From contig CM075937.1 in the NCBI GenBank assembly GCA_038030265.1, positions 32,158,198 to 32,222,197 of the forward strand: DNA of 64,000 nucleotides. Direction: 5' to 3'. The notes under the pieces are model-generated. The model ran no database searches. It had not been told where the DNA came from and worked only from the letters and a program-made list of their open reading frames with translations. This document shows positions 62,568 through 64,000 of the stretch, piece by piece. A program made the position numbers and the translations under genes. Source of the stretch: Corythucha ciliata. Taxonomy: Eukaryota > Arthropoda > Insecta > Hemiptera > Tingidae. Position 1 is the stretch's first letter. Each line of letters opens with the position of its first letter.

Positions 62568-64000
62568 TTATTATCATCATTAGCATTATTATTACATTAT
62601 TATCATTACTGAACTAATTTAAGCTACAAACAATGTAAAACGGCCTACAAATCGTCTGTTTACCGTCACGTGACACAACGCCAATTCCATTTAATTAGAT
62701 CGAAACCTTCTCCCCTCTCTAATTATAGCATACAAGTTTCTTAAACAGACATCGTACCGACAATTAATGCTTTCCATCTACTTTACTCAACTACATTGCT
62801 TTCTGTTGTCTTCAGCACTCCGCTTTTTCCATGAATAATGTTCCAGGGGCATCATTATCACAATCTTATCCACAAGCTCACAATGTTCGAATCGCGTGCT
62901 CTGTAGACGAAGAAAGATTCTTTTATTTATATTTATATATATACACAAAAAAAAGGAGCGGGGGTTTTGTACAGGCGCGAATTACTGGATTTTTGATTTC
63001 CTCTCCACGACCCCATCATCAGTCTTAAGGCTCGTGGTGGATTACCCCCCTGGGTTTTATAAACGTAGGGTTGAGTGGAGTGGGGATTATAATAGTAGAA
63101 CGCCTTTTACAAAAGTTCCAGGCGCAGCGAACGGACAGTCATTTTCTGATTTCTGATTCAGATAAAAGAAGAAAAAAAAAAACAAAAAAAAAAAACGGTC
63201 AAATGATAAGCAAAGAGAGTTGAGAATATTCGTAATTGCCCTCGCTTTATATCTTTGTTTTTTCTCCGACCCCCCTCATTTCTGCAGGATAATTATTTCT
63301 TAGTCAGAAGCCTCGAAAATGGGAGCGGGACTCGCTAATTCAAAGCGATTGCTATGGAACTTGAAACGTTCATTATTTCATAGCTGTACACACTTGAATT
63401 CCTTTTTAACGAAACAAAAAAAGTAGTTTTTTTTCCAAGAAAACAGCCCCTTTTCAATGAGTAACTAACTCTGATTATGAATATTTGAGGTCTGCCTATA
63501 CAACGCACGAGGTTTTCATTTTTTTTTTTTTTTTTTTTTTTTACCACCTCCTTCCCTCCAACCTCCTCTTTAATCAAATCGATCTTTTTTTTAAAGGGTT
63601 GAAAGAAAGTTCCGAGTTTGTTTCTAGCGTATGCTAGAAGGGGTATGTGGAAGAAGGAGGAAGAGCATTAAAATTTTAACGCACTCCGAGTTAAGTGGAC
63701 ACAACCACCAATGTATAGCGGCAATTATGGAATTGAACATCGTTTTCTATGATATATGAATTCCTTCCCCTCGCCATAACCGCTACTGACAACAACTATG
63801 TACTTCTGTCTGCCAATTCTCGCTATTTTGTTTGTAAAGAAGGGTCAGCATTGGGTGAGTTGTGTTGGTGAGGGGTTGGGGTGGTGTGTGGTTATCGGTC
63901 TTGAAATATTGACAATTCATTAGAATTTTCCTTTTGGCTCCGCTCCTTTTTTCATTTTTTTTTTTTTTTTTGTAGATAGAAAGTTCGGTTTTTAGTCGTT
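62568..64000. other. Apparently single-copy non-coding island
   Basis: No shared repeats or coding motifs; a T run at 63519-63541 and A-rich tracts at 63172-63194. Resembles the other single-copy islands in texture. Confidence 0.4.

Noticed and set aside
1..64000. Defence island or biosynthetic cluster
   Set aside because: No operon-like run of genes; every recognisable protein fragment is from a transposable element.

Overview
This is eukaryotic, AT-rich, non-coding DNA from an invertebrate animal, possibly an arthropod. That placement is inferred from the transposon mixture (Ty1/copia, Ty3/gypsy, LINE, hAT-like, PIF/Harbinger-like and Tc1/mariner-like elements) and from the absence of any operon or long open frame. 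The longest open frame is 159 codons, and it is a decayed retrotransposon. I found no intact host gene, rRNA, functional tRNA or CRISPR array. The window reads as intergenic or long-intron sequence.

Layout. 0-4.1 kb: a 0.9-kb inverted-repeat unit with a GC-rich coding-like core, then four short terminal-inverted-repeat (TIR) elements lying almost end to end (2799-4060). 4.2-8.2 kb: a minus-strand Ty1/copia relic with integrase, reverse transcriptase and RNase H, split by two later insertions. One is a TTA-flanked element carrying a trihelix/SANT-like domain. The other is a 966-bp element with CAGGGTGTCT ends carrying a short conserved-looking frame. 8.2-15.3 kb: mixed dispersed repeats, a Harbinger-like element, a palindrome carrying two more copies of the same frame, and a foldback. 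28.5-31.9 kb: a minus-strand Ty3/gypsy relic (zinc knuckle, protease, RT, RNase H, integrase) interrupted by a 230-bp hAT-like MITE. 57.0-57.55 kb: the 3' end of a LINE.

The dominant signal is a set of heavily degenerate tandem repeats in roughly 30-31-bp steps. They come in four recognisable types (A-D), which sit next to one another, change orientation, and fill islands at about 15.4-17.9, 21.1-24.2, 35.6-41.4, 45.3-52.3 and 55.5-61.9 kb. Between them lie islands of apparently single-copy sequence (about 18.0-21.0, 24.3-27.8, 32.7-35.5, 41.4-44.9, 52.3-55.5 and 62.6-64.0 kb). These lack both repeats and coding signal but are rich in TAATTA-like motifs and pyrimidine tracts. Many MITEs and foldback elements punctuate the window. 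One hairpin is an exact 111-bp inverted repeat around a 4-nt loop (45956-46181).

All family assignments come from reading motifs and repeat ends by eye. Boundaries of degenerate arrays are approximate, and no database search was possible.
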